A stretch of DNA of 64,000 bases, from NCBI RefSeq assembly GCF_019160155.1, contig NZ_JAFNIH010000044.1, positions 151,496 to 215,495 of the forward strand, in the 5' to 3' direction. Made by a program: the position numbers and the translations under genes. Shown piece after piece: positions 1 to 9,180 of the stretch. Under the pieces are notes generated by a model that worked only from the letters and a program-made list of their open reading frames with translations, was not told where the DNA came from and did not search any database. How positions within the stretch are numbered: the first letter of the stretch is position 1; each line of letters opens with the position of its first letter. This DNA comes from Pinisolibacter aquiterrae (lineage in GTDB: Bacteria; Pseudomonadota; Alphaproteobacteria; Rhizobiales; Ancalomicrobiaceae).

Positions 1-1431
1 TCGCTGGAGGGGACGCGGGCGGTCGAAGAGGATGGCACGGTCTTCCTGTGGTCGATCCTGCGCGACGTCACCGAACGCAGCAAGAGCGAGGCGCGGATCT
101 GGCACGCCGCCCATCACGATCCGCTGACCGGGCTGCCCAACCGCAAGTATCTCGGGGAGCTCCTGGCCGATCGGCTCGACGGGGCCGACGAGGTGGCGCT
201 GCTCCTGATCGACCTCGACAATTTCAAACAGGTCAACGACACGCTCGGCCACGAGACCGGCGACGCGGTGCTGCGGGCGACGGCGGAGCGTCTGCGCGCG
301 GGGCTGCGCGCCGGCGACGTGGTGGCGCGGCTCGGTGGCGACGAATTCGCGGCGGTTCTGGCCGGCCCGATCGGCCTCGCCGAGGCGCGGGCGTTGGGCG
401 AACGGCTGATCGAGGCGATCGGGCGCGACGTCGTCCATCGCGACCATGCGATCCGTGTCGGCGGGAGCATCGGCATCGCGTCGGTGCCGCAGCACGGATG
501 CGGCGCCGACGATCTGCTCGGGGCGGCCGATCTCGCCCTGTTCGCGGCGAAGCGAGCCGGCCGCAATCGCGCAGTGATCTTCGCGCCGGCGATGCAGGTG
601 GCCAATCGCCGGCGTTTCGAGATCCTCTCCGGCGCCCGCGAGGCGCTGGCGGAGGGGCGGATCGTGCCGTTCTATCAACCGATCGTCGCCTTCGACGACG
701 GCGCGGTCATCGGTTTCGAGGCGCTGTGCCGGGTGGAGAGCGACGACGGCGTGCGGTCGTTTTCGCCGGAGGTCTTCGGCCACACCGATCTCGGGCGGAC
801 GCTCGACGAGCGGATGATCGACCTCGTGACCGCCGACATGGCGGCGTGGCGGGCGGCCGGGCACGTCTTCGGGCGCGTCGCCGTCAACGTCTGCGACGCC
901 GACTTCTCGCGTCAGGGCTTCGACGTCCGGCTGTTCGAACGGCTCGAGGCGCGCGGCCTCGAGGCGTCGATGCTGGAACTCGAGGTGACCGAGACGGCGC
1001 TCCTCGAGGTCGCCGACGGATCGCTGGCGGCGGGGCTCGACCGGCTGCGGGCCGGCGGCATCGCGCTGGCGCTCGACGATTTCGGCACCGGCCACGCCTC
1101 GCTGGTGCATCTGAAGACGCTGCCGGTCGACCGGGTCAAGATCGATCGCTCCTTCGTCTCCGACGTGGTGTTCGACACGGCGAGCCGGGCGATCGTCGGC
1201 GCGCTGACCCGGCTCGGACGCGGGCTCGGCAAGGAGGTCGTCGCCGAAGGGGTGGAGACCGAGGGGCAGCACCGCGCCCTGGTCGATCTCGGCTGTCGAT
1301 GCGGGCAGGGCCATCTCTACGGCCGGCCGATGCCGGCGGCGGCGGCGACGCGGCTGCTCGAGACGGCGGAGCGCGCGGGCGCGGCGGCGCGGGTCGCGGT
1401 GGTTGGCAAGCGCGCATCACATCTGCGATAG
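1..1431 (+). CDS. GGDEF-EAL c-di-GMP turnover protein (5' truncated)
   Basis: The frame is open from the first base, so the N terminus lies outside the window. The first residues (LWSILRDVTERS) resemble the end of a PAS domain leading into a GGDEF domain that starts at HHDPLTGLPNR. An intact GGDEF motif is at fragment residues 112-116. The product-inhibition site RxxD (R103, D106) sits exactly five residues before it. The EAL domain begins near residue 215, with EAL at 240-242, then DDFGTG, KIDRSFV and VAEGVET, which carry metal- and substrate-binding residues. By family knowledge the protein makes and/or degrades cyclic di-GMP. All visible signature residues are intact, so both activities are possible; the net direction cannot be read from sequence. 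The TerB-like gene follows 37 bp downstream. Confidence 0.93.
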   Translation, partial: SLEGTRAVEEDGTVFLWSILRDVTERSKSEARIWHAAHHDPLTGLPNRKYLGELLADRLDGADEVALLLIDLDNFKQVNDTLGHETGDAVLRATAERLRAGLRAGDVVARLGGDEFAAVLAGPIGLAEARALGERLIEAIGRDVVHRDHAIRVGGSIGIASVPQHGCGADDLLGAADLALFAAKRAGRNRAVIFAPAMQVANRRRFEILSGAREALAEGRIVPFYQPIVAFDDGAVIGFEALCRVESDDGVRSFSPEVFGHTDLGRTLDERMIDLVTADMAAWRAAGHVFGRVAVNVCDADFSRQGFDVRLFERLEARGLEASMLELEVTETALLEVADGSLAAGLDRLRAGGIALALDDFGTGHASLVHLKTLPVDRVKIDRSFVSDVVFDTASRAIVGALTRLGRGLGKEVVAEGVETEGQHRALVDLGCRCGQGHLYGRPMPAAAATRLLETAERAGAAARVAVVGKRASHLR

Positions 1432-1468
1432 TCGTCGCGGAGCCTCTCGTGGAGAGGTGGACGACCCC

Positions 1469-1987
1469 GTGGATGCGATGCTGAATGCTCTCAGACGCCT
1501 GTTCGCCGACCTGATCGCGCGCGAGACCCTGCCGGTCTTCGCCGAGGACGACCCGCGCGTCGCGGTGGCGGCGCTGATGTGCCACGTGATCGCCGCCGAC
1601 GGCGTGGTGCGGCCGACCGAGCGCGAGCGCATGGTCGCGGAACTGGCGCAACGCTATCGGCTGAGCGACGACGACGCCCGCGATCTCGCCGAGGCGGCGC
1701 GGCGGGTCGAGTTGGAGAGCGCCACGGTGCAGCGCTTCACCGCCGGGCTCGAGCGCGGGCTGCCGCTCGCGGAACGGCGCGAGATCGTCACCGCGCTCTG
1801 GAAGATCGTCTTCGCCGACGGCGTCGTGCACGAGTTCGAGGATGCGGTCGTCGGACGCATCGCCGATCTGCTCGGGCTCGAGCCGCACGATCGCACCGCG
1901 CTGCGCAAGACCGTCGAGGCGGAGAGTGAGGAGGCGGCGATCCGGGCTGCCGAGGCGGCCGTCGAACCGGCGAGAGCGACGCCTTGA
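1469..1987 (+). CDS. TerB-family (tellurite resistance-like) protein
   Basis: A protein of about 172 residues with the TerB-like all-helical fold. It has two similar halves, each with an acidic loop: AADGVVRPTE in the first and FADGVVHEFE in the second. In the family these loops bind divalent metal. The role of stand-alone TerB proteins is poorly defined; they are linked to membrane stress and metal sensing. I chose the GTG at 1469 because GGAGAGG lies at 1451-1457; the ATG at 1478 is the alternative. The stop overlaps the TTG start of the next gene by 4 bp (TTGA), so the two are probably translationally coupled. The C-terminal tail is Glu/Ala-rich and probably disordered. Confidence 0.8.
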   Translation: MDAMLNALRRLFADLIARETLPVFAEDDPRVAVAALMCHVIAADGVVRPTERERMVAELAQRYRLSDDDARDLAEAARRVELESATVQRFTAGLERGLPLAERREIVTALWKIVFADGVVHEFEDAVVGRIADLLGLEPHDRTALRKTVEAESEEAAIRAAEAAVEPARATP

Positions 1988-2700
1988 AGACAGCCGCGCC
2001 CGAACCCCTGCCGATCCTGATCGTGCTGCACCAGGAGACGTCGTCGCCCGGGCGGGTCGGCGACATGCTGAAGCGGCGCGGTCATCGGCTCGACATTCGC
2101 CGGCCGCGTTTCGGCGATCCGCTGCCGGCGACCATGGCCGAACATGCCGGCGCCGTCGTCTTCGGTGGCCCGATGAGCGCCAACGACGACGACGACTGGG
2201 TGCGCCGGGAAATCGATTGGATCGGCGTGCCGCTCGCCGAGGAGAAGCCGTTTCTCGGCATCTGTCTCGGTGCGCAGATGATGGTGCGTCACCTCGGCGG
2301 CACGGTGAAGATGCACCCGCACGGCGACCTCGAAGTGGGGTGGTTTCCGCTCCGGGCGACGGCGGAGGGGCGCACGCTGATGCCGTCGTGGCCGGGCTGC
2401 GTCTATCAATGGCACCGCGAGGGGTTCGATCTGCCCGCCGGCACGCGGCTCCTGGCGGAGGGCGACCGCTTTCCCCATCAGGCGATCGCGGTCGGCAGGC
2501 GCGCCTTCGGCATCCAGTTCCACCCCGAGCTGACCCTGGCGATGCTCCATCGCTGGACGGTCCGGGCGCTCCACCGGATGGAGGGGCCGGGCGTGCAGAC
2601 GCGGCGCCAGCATTTCGACGGGCGCGAACTGCACGACCGCCAGATGCGGCTGTGGGCGGAACGTTTCCTCGACCTGTGGCTGGCGCCCGAGCCGGGCTGA
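1984..2700 (+). CDS. Class I glutamine amidotransferase (GMP synthase-like)
   Basis: This 238-residue protein is one glutamine amidotransferase domain. The nucleophile Cys94 is in GICLGAQMM, and the rest of the triad is His180 and Glu182 in FGIQFHPE. GGPMSANDD near residue 61 forms the oxyanion strand. Stand-alone members resemble YfeJ and GMP-synthase glutaminase domains; they hydrolyse glutamine or gamma-glutamyl compounds, but the partner or substrate is unknown here. Translation probably starts at TTG inside the stop region of the TerB gene, because the conserved first strand (LPILIVLHQE) begins about nine residues later and leaves no room for a downstream start. A hairpin follows 48 bp after the stop. 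Confidence 0.88.
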   Translation: MKTAAPEPLPILIVLHQETSSPGRVGDMLKRRGHRLDIRRPRFGDPLPATMAEHAGAVVFGGPMSANDDDDWVRREIDWIGVPLAEEKPFLGICLGAQMMVRHLGGTVKMHPHGDLEVGWFPLRATAEGRTLMPSWPGCVYQWHREGFDLPAGTRLLAEGDRFPHQAIAVGRRAFGIQFHPELTLAMLHRWTVRALHRMEGPGVQTRRQHFDGRELHDRQMRLWAERFLDLWLAPEPG

Positions 2701-2748
2701 GGCCGGCGATCCCCGTTTCGGACCGCCTCGCGCGGACCCACGAACGAA

Positions 2749-2781
2749 GACCCCGCCACCTCGGGGGAAGGTGACGGGGTC
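2749..2781 (+). terminator. Hairpin after the amidotransferase gene
   Basis: A 13-bp stem with one mismatch (2749-2761 with 2769-2781) and a 7-base loop lies 48 bp after the stop. No T-tract follows, so intrinsic termination is plausible but not certain. Confidence 0.45.
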
Positions 2782-3294
2782 GATCGTTGGGGGGTATCGA
2801 CGTCTCGAGGGGGGATCCAGGGGGGGGGGGAGGATCTCGCTCGCTCGTCGCTCGGACGGCCCGAACACGGCTCCAGACGAACCGGAGGGTATTGGGGGGC
2901 TCGGGGGGCCGGCTCGTCGCCGTCGTTCGAACCGTCCGTTGCGATGGGGAGAAGATCGCCGGTCAAGATGGCTCGCACTTGACCGAAATCCGGCGAAACT
3001 TCGGCAGCGATCACGAATTCCGGAGGAGCGTGTCGCCGGGAACACGCCGCGTCGGGTTTGCCAAGACCGGAAAGGACTTCGGCGGGACGGCGGAATCGCC
3101 TCGGGTCTCGGATCCGGGCCGAATTTCTGAAATGTCAGATGCGTCGGCGGCATCCGGGCGGCGCCTATACTATCGTCATGTTGCGAAAGGGAAACAGGAT
3201 CGGGCATGTTTTCACTTCGTTCATGCCCGTGTGATCCCCTGTGTGACTTCCAGGCCCGGACGGGTCATCGATCGGAACCGAGATCGTCGCCTTC
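2782..3294. other. Non-coding stretch upstream of luxR
   Basis: I see no gene here. Short open frames across it have no family resemblance and no ribosome binding site. The stretch contains several G-runs, the longest 11 Gs at 2820-2830. A possible -10 element (TATACT, 3166-3171) lies about 125 bp before the luxR start, without a convincing -35. The luxR promoter is probably in the last 150 bp. Confidence 0.5.
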
Positions 3295-4020
3295 ATGAAC
3301 CGATTGCAGAGCGCCCTGGACTTCATCGAAAGCATCTCGAATGAAGTCGACGTCGACGCGATGCTGGACCGGCTGCGTCGCGTGGTCGGTCAATTCGGAT
3401 TCGATTCCTTTCTCTTGACCGGGGTGCCGGATCCGGGGCGGCGGATCGACGGCTACATCATGTTGTCGGGTTGGAACGAGAGCTGGCTCGAGCGCTACGT
3501 GTCGCAGGACTATGTCCAGATCGATCCGATCGCGCGGCGTCTCCAGAGCGCGACCGACCCCTTCACCTGGTCGGATGCCATCCAGGGCCGGGAACTGGCG
3601 CCGGACGCGCGCCGGGTCATGGCGGAAGCCGCCGACATCGGCATGTGCGACGGGCTGTGCGTGCCGCTCTACGATCTCGACGGGCGGCGGTCGGTGTTGT
3701 CGCTGGCGTCGCAGTCGATCGACCTGTCGCCGGCGGACAAGGGCGTGCTGCATCTGGTGGCGATGTATGCCCAGAACCGGATCCACGACATGGTCGGTTC
3801 GAACGCCGGACGGCGCGCGGTGCGTCCGGCGCTGAGCCCGCGCGAGCGGGAGTGTCTGCAGTGGACCGCGGCCGGCAAGACCTCCTGGGAGATCGCCGCG
3901 ATCCTGTGTCTGTCGCAGTCGACCACCGACGGCTACATCGCCTCGGCCACCCGCAAGCTCGGCGCCGCCAATCGCACTCAGGCGGTGGCGGAAGGCATTC
4001 GGCGCGGCATCATCCATTGA
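3295..4020 (+). CDS. luxR-like: LuxR-family acyl-homoserine lactone receptor/transcription factor
   Basis: This 241-residue protein has an N-terminal autoinducer-binding domain (about 15-165) and a C-terminal LuxR helix-turn-helix (about 178-238). The six residues used to recognise true AHL receptors are all present: W64, Y68, D77, P78, W92 and G120, with the same spacing as TraR W57, Y61, D70, P71, W85, G113. The DNA-binding domain starts LSPRERECLQW, with the recognition region SQSTTDGYI. By family knowledge it binds a cytoplasmic N-acyl-homoserine lactone and then lux-box DNA. The synthase gene lies 200 bp downstream on the same strand, which suggests a cognate pair. The ligand chain length cannot be deduced. 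Confidence 0.95.
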   Translation: MNRLQSALDFIESISNEVDVDAMLDRLRRVVGQFGFDSFLLTGVPDPGRRIDGYIMLSGWNESWLERYVSQDYVQIDPIARRLQSATDPFTWSDAIQGRELAPDARRVMAEAADIGMCDGLCVPLYDLDGRRSVLSLASQSIDLSPADKGVLHLVAMYAQNRIHDMVGSNAGRRAVRPALSPRERECLQWTAAGKTSWEIAAILCLSQSTTDGYIASATRKLGAANRTQAVAEGIRRGIIH

Positions 4021-4220
4021 TCATTCATTGATCCTCGGGTGCTTTCGGGCACCGTGCAGGTCGTCGCGAGAACAACCGCAAATAATTGATGGTTGTACTT
4101 TTCGTCACGGCACTCGATCATTGTAAAAGTGCATTCTCGCCTCATCATCCTCGTGGCGCTCGCCGGGAATCACCCGTGCGAGCACGCCGTCGCAGAGACG
4201 ACAACCATGAGGACAACGAG
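4021..4220 (+). promoter_or_regulatory. luxR-luxI intergenic region with possible lux-box-like dyad
   Basis: A weak hairpin follows luxR (GGTGC 4038-4042, GCACC 4049-4053). Further on the DNA is AT-rich for this genome, as expected of a promoter. An interrupted dyad GCACT (4110-4114)/AGTGC (4128-4132) has dyad length 23, close to a lux box but with an imperfect centre. It is a candidate site for the upstream receptor. I found no clear -35/-10 pair. Confidence 0.35.
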
Positions 4221-4865
4221 ATGATCCGGATCTTTCAGAACGTCACCGCCGCCGACCGCATCGACGAATTGGAGCAGGCCTGGCGCCTGCGTCACCGCGT
4301 CTTCGTCGAGGAGAAGAATTGGACCGATCTGGCACGCGCCGACGGTCGCGAAATCGATCAGTTCGATCACGACGAGGCGGTTCATCTGTGCGTGATGCGG
4401 GGGCGGCAGGTGGTCGCCTATGCGCGCATGTTGCCGACCACGCGGGCGCATCTCCTGTCCGACGTGTTGCCGGAGCTCTGCCGGTTCCGCGACGTGCCGC
4501 GCGGGGCCGACACGCGCGAATGGACGCGTCACTGCGTCCATCCCGATCACCGCGGCTCGACCTTCGCCATGGGCGAGGTGGAGCGCGAGCTGGTGTTGGG
4601 GATCGTCGAGTGGAGCGCCGCCAACGGCATCGACCATCTGACCGCCGAGGGGCATCCGGTGTGGGTCTCGCGGCTGCTGCGGCTCGGCTTCGGGGTCGAG
4701 CCGCTGTGTCTGCCGACGCCGATCGCCGGGGAGATGGCGATCGGGCTCCACATCACCGTGAGCGAGGCGACGGTGGAGAAGACGCGGCGGCTGTTGGCGC
4801 CCGAGCGCATCGATCTGCCGAAGGCGGCGATGGGGGGACGCGATCGGCCGGCGGCGCGGGCCTGA
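4221..4865 (+). CDS. luxI-like: Acyl-homoserine lactone synthase (LuxI/TraI family)
   Basis: This 214-residue GNAT-fold autoinducer synthase makes N-acyl-homoserine lactone from S-adenosylmethionine and an acyl-ACP or acyl-CoA. The family's conserved residues are all visible: R24, F28, W34 (in RLRHRVFVEEKNW), E44, D46, D49, R69, E100 and R103. The start at 4221 is preferred over an upstream in-frame ATG because the family begins with a short strand (MIRIFQ) and GAGG lies 8 bases before it. It follows luxR on the same strand and is probably under quorum control through the 200-bp gap. The C-terminal acyl-chain pocket is too variable to predict the signal. Confidence 0.95.
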   Translation: MIRIFQNVTAADRIDELEQAWRLRHRVFVEEKNWTDLARADGREIDQFDHDEAVHLCVMRGRQVVAYARMLPTTRAHLLSDVLPELCRFRDVPRGADTREWTRHCVHPDHRGSTFAMGEVERELVLGIVEWSAANGIDHLTAEGHPVWVSRLLRLGFGVEPLCLPTPIAGEMAIGLHITVSEATVEKTRRLLAPERIDLPKAAMGGRDRPAARA

Positions 4866-4958
4866 ACCCGCACGGCGGCGGCGCGGTCTCGGACCCGTCC
4901 CACGACATCCGGCTCGCCGGGAATTCATGGGGGCAGGTCCGGCCGGCCGGCGCCGGTT

Positions 4959-5008
4959 CGGGCTCGCCTTCGCTCACGATGTCTCGAAGCGGTCGAAACA
5001 TCGTGAGC
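4959..5008 (-). repeat. Copy 1 of a dispersed hairpin element; likely 3' end of the RND transcript
   Basis: A conserved flank (CGGGCTCGCCTTCGCTC, 4959-4975) leads into an 11-bp stem (4972-4982 with 4998-5008), then one non-Watson-Crick position (4983/4997), a TCGA/TCGA stem and a 5-base loop (4988-4992). The odd position is C-A on the plus strand but G-U in RNA made from the minus strand, so the minus-strand hairpin is fully paired. It starts 6 bp after the RND pump stop. A second copy lies at 41567-41616. No T-tract follows. Confidence 0.7.
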
Positions 5009-5014
5009 GCGGCC

Positions 5015-8000
5015 TCACGACGGCAGCGTCGCCTCGACCGAGGGCGTCTCGATCGGCTTGCGGCGGCGGGTGAAGACCATCAGCGCCGAGGGCGTCACCA
5101 CCAGCGTCAGCACGGTGGCGAAGGCGAGGCCGAAGACGATGGCGTTCGACAGGTGGATCCACCACTGGGTCGAGGGCGCGCCGATCGTCGTCTCGTGCAG
5201 CAGCAGATCGGGATTGACGCCGAAGGCGATCGGCAGGACGCCGAGGATCGCCGTCACGGCGGTCAGAACCACCGGACGGGCGCGCTCGCGGCAGGTCTCG
5301 AGGGCGGCGGCGCGCTTGTCCCAGCCCTCGTCCATCAGGCGGTCGAAGGTGTCGATCAGCACGATGTTGTTGTTCACCACCACGCCGGCCAGCGCGATGA
5401 TGCCGATGCCGCTCATCACCACGGAGAAGGCGAGGCCCTCGGCCATCAGGCCGAGGAAGACGCCGATGGTGGAGAAGATCACCGCCGACAGCACCAGCCC
5501 GACCGAGGTGAAGCGGCCGAACTGGGCGAGCAACACCGCGAAGATGAGGAACATCGCCGTGCCGAAGGCCTTGCCGAGGAAGGCGGAGGCCTTGCGGCGT
5601 TCCTCGTCCTCGCCCTTCAGCTTCCAGCGAATGCCGGGGCCGAGATCGAGGCCGGCCAGTTCCTTCGTCACCGCCTGCTGCACGTCGGCGGCCTGGGCGC
5701 CCTCGCGCAGGTTGGCGGAGACGGTGAGGACGCGCTCGCCGTCGACCCGGGAGAGGCGGCCGACGCGCGGCGCGGGCTTGCGCTCCATCACGTTGCCGAT
5801 CGGCACCGAGCCGGCGGGCGAGTTGATGCGCAATTCGTCGAGGGTCGCCAGCGTGCGGCGTTCGGGCGGGAAGCGCAGCACGATGTCGACCGAATCGGTG
5901 GTGTCGGAGGGGCGATATTCGGTCAGTTTCAACCCGTTGGTGACGAGCTGGACGGCGGCGCCGACGGTGCCGACCGAGACGCCGTATTTGGCCGCCTCCG
6001 AGCGCTTGACCTCGAGGCGCCAATCGATGCCGGGGATCGGCTTGGCGTCGTCGATGTCGACCGCCTCGGGGTGAGTGGCGAGGAGGGCCGTCACCTTGGC
6101 GGCGGCGGCGGGAAGCTTCTCCGGATCGCTCGCGGAGATCTGGATCTGGATCGGCTTGCCGGTGGGGGGGCCGGCCTCCGGCTTCCTCGGTTCGACCTCG
6201 AGGCCGGGCATGCCGGTGGTGCGGGCGCGGATGTCCTCGAGCACGGCCTTGGCGGGGCGGCGTTCGCGCCAGTCGACCATTTCGAACTGGATGACGCCGA
6301 TGACGTCCTCGGCGACGTCGCCGGAGCCGCCCTTCTGCTCGCCGACGCGGGTGTAGATCTGCTTCAGCTCGGGCATGCCGAGCAGGCGCTTCTCGACGGC
6401 GGCGACGGCGAGGTTCTTCTCCTCGAGGGAGAGATTGCCGCGGGCATGGACGTGGACGAGGCCGTAATCGGGCTCGACCTCGGGGAAGAAGATCACGCCC
6501 GAGCCGACGCGGCCGTAGACCTGCGGCACGATCAGGAGCAGCGCCACGGCCAGCGCCAGCACGGTCTTGGGATGATCGACGGCGCGGCCGACGATCTTCA
6601 TGTAGAGGCCGTCGACCTTCTTCACCTCGTGTTTTGGCGGGCGGCCGAACAACGAGCCGAGGGTGGGGGTGAAGATCAGCGAGAAGATCAGCGAGGCGGA
6701 GAGCGTCGCGATCAGCGTGATCGGCATGTATTTCATGAACTCGCCGACCGTGCCGGGCCAGAACAGGAGCGGCGAGAAGGCGGCGACGCGGGTGGCGGTG
6801 GCGGCGAAGACCGGACCGGCCATGCGCTTGGCGGCGAGCGAATAGGCGGCGGGCGGGGCCATCCCCTCCTCCATCCGCCGTTCCGCGAATTCCGCGACGA
6901 TGATGGCGTCGTCGACCAGCATGCCGACGGCGAGAATGAGCGAGAACAGGACGACGATGTTGACCGTCAGTCCGGCCAGCGACAGCCACAGGATGCCGAG
7001 CAGGAACGAGGTCGGGATGGCCAGGCCGATCATCGTCGAGGCGCGGAAGCCGAGCGACCACAGGATCACCACGAAGACCAGGAGGACGGCGATCAGCACC
7101 GAGTTCTGGAGGTCGTCGAGGAGGCGGCGAATGTCGGTCGACTTGTCCTGGGAGAAGCCGATGTGGACGCCCTCGGGCAGTTTGGCGGCATATTGGCCGG
7201 CGACCCATTTCACCGCGTCGACGGTCTCGATCAGGTTGGCGCCGGTGCGCTTGACCACCTCGATGGCGATCGCCGGACGGCCGTCGATGCGGGTGATCGA
7301 GGTGGCGTCCTTGAAGGTGCGCCGCACGCTCGCGACCTCGAGGGCGCGCACGACCGCGTTGGGACCGGCGACGATCGGCAGATCGGCGATGTCGGCGAGG
7401 CCCTCGATCAGCGAGGGGATCTTGACGGCGTAGCGCCCCTGGGCGCCCTCGAGCGTGCCGGCGGCGACGAGCTGGTTGGAGCCCGAGGCGATCGCCAGCA
7501 ATTGGTCGAGCGAGACGCCGTAGGACTGGAGCAGCATCGGGTCGACGTCGATCTCGACGAGATCGTCGCGGGCGCCCTGGAGATCGGCGGAGAGGACGCC
7601 GGGGATCTGCTCGATCGACTGGCGCAGGTCGCGGGCGAGCCGGGTCAGGGTGCGTTCGGGCGCGTCGCCGGAGACGGTGACGACCAACACCGGGAACAGC
7701 GACAGATTGACCTCGCGCACCGCCGGTTCGTCGGCGGCGGTGGGCAGGTCGCGCTTGGCGTCGTCGACCTTGGCGCGGACGTCGGCGAGCGCGGTGGCGC
7801 TGTCGAAGCCGGCGTTGAACTCGAGCAGCACGTAGCCGCCGCCCTCGTAGGCCTGACTCCGCATCTCCTTGACGTTGGTGACCGACTTCAGGGCGGTCTC
7901 GACCGGGCGCAGCAGCAGCCGTTCGCCGTCCTCCGGCGAGATGCCGCGCAGGGAGAGCTGGACGTAGACGATGGGGATGCGGACGTCCGGCTCGGCCTCC

Positions 8001-8101
8001 TTGGGGATCGAGACATAGGCGAAGGCGCCGGCCACCAGCGTGAAGATCAGGCAGACGAGCGTCAGCCGCCAATTGCGGATGGCGAGATCGACCGGGCTCA
8101 T
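5015..8101 (-). CDS. RND efflux transporter permease (AcrB/HAE-type)
   Basis: This 1028-residue inner-membrane proton antiporter has the typical RND layout: a transmembrane helix near residues 10-30, a large periplasmic domain, helices around 330-540, a second periplasmic domain and a final helical bundle. The proton-relay region in helix 4 carries VGMLVDDAIIVAEF, with the paired aspartates. It forms a tripartite pump with the adaptor encoded just upstream, whose stop overlaps this start by 4 bp (ATGA). No outer-membrane factor gene is adjacent, so a TolC-like protein encoded elsewhere would be needed, for example the one at 13766. Substrate is unknown. A dispersed hairpin element lies just past the stop. 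Confidence 0.93.
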   Translation of the reverse strand: MSPVDLAIRNWRLTLVCLIFTLVAGAFAYVSIPKEAEPDVRIPIVYVQLSLRGISPEDGERLLLRPVETALKSVTNVKEMRSQAYEGGGYVLLEFNAGFDSATALADVRAKVDDAKRDLPTAADEPAVREVNLSLFPVLVVTVSGDAPERTLTRLARDLRQSIEQIPGVLSADLQGARDDLVEIDVDPMLLQSYGVSLDQLLAIASGSNQLVAAGTLEGAQGRYAVKIPSLIEGLADIADLPIVAGPNAVVRALEVASVRRTFKDATSITRIDGRPAIAIEVVKRTGANLIETVDAVKWVAGQYAAKLPEGVHIGFSQDKSTDIRRLLDDLQNSVLIAVLLVFVVILWSLGFRASTMIGLAIPTSFLLGILWLSLAGLTVNIVVLFSLILAVGMLVDDAIIVAEFAERRMEEGMAPPAAYSLAAKRMAGPVFAATATRVAAFSPLLFWPGTVGEFMKYMPITLIATLSASLIFSLIFTPTLGSLFGRPPKHEVKKVDGLYMKIVGRAVDHPKTVLALAVALLLIVPQVYGRVGSGVIFFPEVEPDYGLVHVHARGNLSLEEKNLAVAAVEKRLLGMPELKQIYTRVGEQKGGSGDVAEDVIGVIQFEMVDWRERRPAKAVLEDIRARTTGMPGLEVEPRKPEAGPPTGKPIQIQISASDPEKLPAAAAKVTALLATHPEAVDIDDAKPIPGIDWRLEVKRSEAAKYGVSVGTVGAAVQLVTNGLKLTEYRPSDTTDSVDIVLRFPPERRTLATLDELRINSPAGSVPIGNVMERKPAPRVGRLSRVDGERVLTVSANLREGAQAADVQQAVTKELAGLDLGPGIRWKLKGEDEERRKASAFLGKAFGTAMFLIFAVLLAQFGRFTSVGLVLSAVIFSTIGVFLGLMAEGLAFSVVMSGIGIIALAGVVVNNNIVLIDTFDRLMDEGWDKRAAALETCRERARPVVLTAVTAILGVLPIAFGVNPDLLLHETTIGAPSTQWWIHLSNAIVFGLAFATVLTLVVTPSALMVFTRRRKPIETPSVEATLPS

Positions 8102-9180
8102 TCGACGTTCTCCGCCGCGACCTTCTCACCCGCCTGGACGAACTCCTGACCGGCGACGATGACGCGGGCGCCGTCGGCGATGCCGGCGAGCCAGAGGCCG
8201 TCGGGGGTGTCGTCGAGGATCTCGACCTTGCGGAAGGCGACGACGTCGCCCGCCTCGACGGTGCGCACGCCGATGGCGCCGTCGTCGGCGAGGGAGAGGA
8301 CCGAGCGCGGCAGGCGCACCGCCGGCAGCGGATCCGACGGCAGCACGATCTCGGCGGTGAGGCCGGCCGCGATGGCGTTGCCGGGATTGGCGGCCTCGAC
8401 CTCGACCCGATAGGTGCGGGTCTTTTCGGCGGCGGCGCGCGAGACGTAACTGACCTTGGCCGAGACGGTCTTGCCGGAGACGAGGCGGATTTCGGCCGGG
8501 CGGCCCAACTCGACGCGGCCGATCGCGCGCTCGCTGACCTCGCCGGCGACGACGATCGGGTCGAGGGCGAGGACGGTGGCGATCAGGCGGCCCTCGGCGA
8601 CCGCCTGACCGCGCTCGACCGGGATCTGATCGACGATGCCGGCGATCGGCGTGGCGAGGCGCTTCTTGTCGACCTCGACGCGGGCCATCTCGAGGGCGGC
8701 GGCGGCGGCGTCGACGGCGGCCTTGGAGGAGACCAGATTGAGGCGTGGCCCGGCGCCGGTGGCGGAGAGGCGGCTCGCCGCCTCCCATTCGGCGCTGCGT
8801 TGGGCATAGAGCGCCTCGGCCTGCTTGAGGGCGGCGAGGCGGCCCTCGTCGGCGAGGCGGGCGATGACCGTGTCGGCGGGGACCTCCGAGCCCTTGGCGA
8901 CCGGCAGGTCCTCGACGATGCCGGGGCCGCGCGCGGTCACCGACACGGTCTTGTTGGCCTCGGTGCGGCCGGAGACGACGAGAAGGCGGGCGTAGGCCTT
9001 CGCCTCGGCGCGGATCACCCCGACCCGGCGCAGCGGCGGTGCCACGGTCTCGGCGGCGCGGGCGGCGGGCACGCGGGAGCCGGGCGTGCCGAAATGGCCG
9101 AGGGCGATCCAGGCGCCCATGGCGGCGAGTACGGCGACGGCGACGACGCGATTGGCCCCGGCGGGGAGATGGACTTTCAT
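8098..9180 (-). CDS. RND efflux periplasmic adaptor (membrane fusion protein)
   Basis: This 360-residue protein has an N-terminal membrane anchor (about 11-28). The lipoyl-like half motifs ([19 protein letters not shown] and later [17 protein letters not shown]) flank an alpha-helical hairpin (about 110-170), and a beta-barrel and membrane-proximal domain follow. It should link the inner-membrane RND pump to an outer-membrane channel. The start MKVHLPAG at 9180 is chosen because it puts the anchor at the N terminus and overlaps the macrodomain stop by 4 bp (ATGA). Its own stop overlaps the pump start in the same way, so macrodomain, adaptor and pump are probably one translationally coupled operon. 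Confidence 0.92.
   Translation of the reverse strand: MKVHLPAGANRVVAVAVLAAMGAWIALGHFGTPGSRVPAARAAETVAPPLRRVGVIRAEAKAYARLLVVSGRTEANKTVSVTARGPGIVEDLPVAKGSEVPADTVIARLADEGRLAALKQAEALYAQRSAEWEAASRLSATGAGPRLNLVSSKAAVDAAAAALEMARVEVDKKRLATPIAGIVDQIPVERGQAVAEGRLIATVLALDPIVVAGEVSERAIGRVELGRPAEIRLVSGKTVSAKVSYVSRAAAEKTRTYRVEVEAANPGNAIAAGLTAEIVLPSDPLPAVRLPRSVLSLADDGAIGVRTVEAGDVVAFRKVEILDDTPDGLWLAGIADGARVIVAGQEFVQAGEKVAAENVE

Noticed and set aside
2787..3344. Open frame across the region upstream of luxR
   Set aside because: It starts in G-rich low-complexity DNA, overlaps the luxR start and has no relatives I recognise.
4319..8149. A 1276-residue plus-strand open frame opposite the RND pump and adaptor
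   Set aside because: It is antisense to two clear efflux genes, its sequence is a repetitive mix of Asp, Gly, Arg, His and Glu, and it has no family features. It is a GC-driven shadow.
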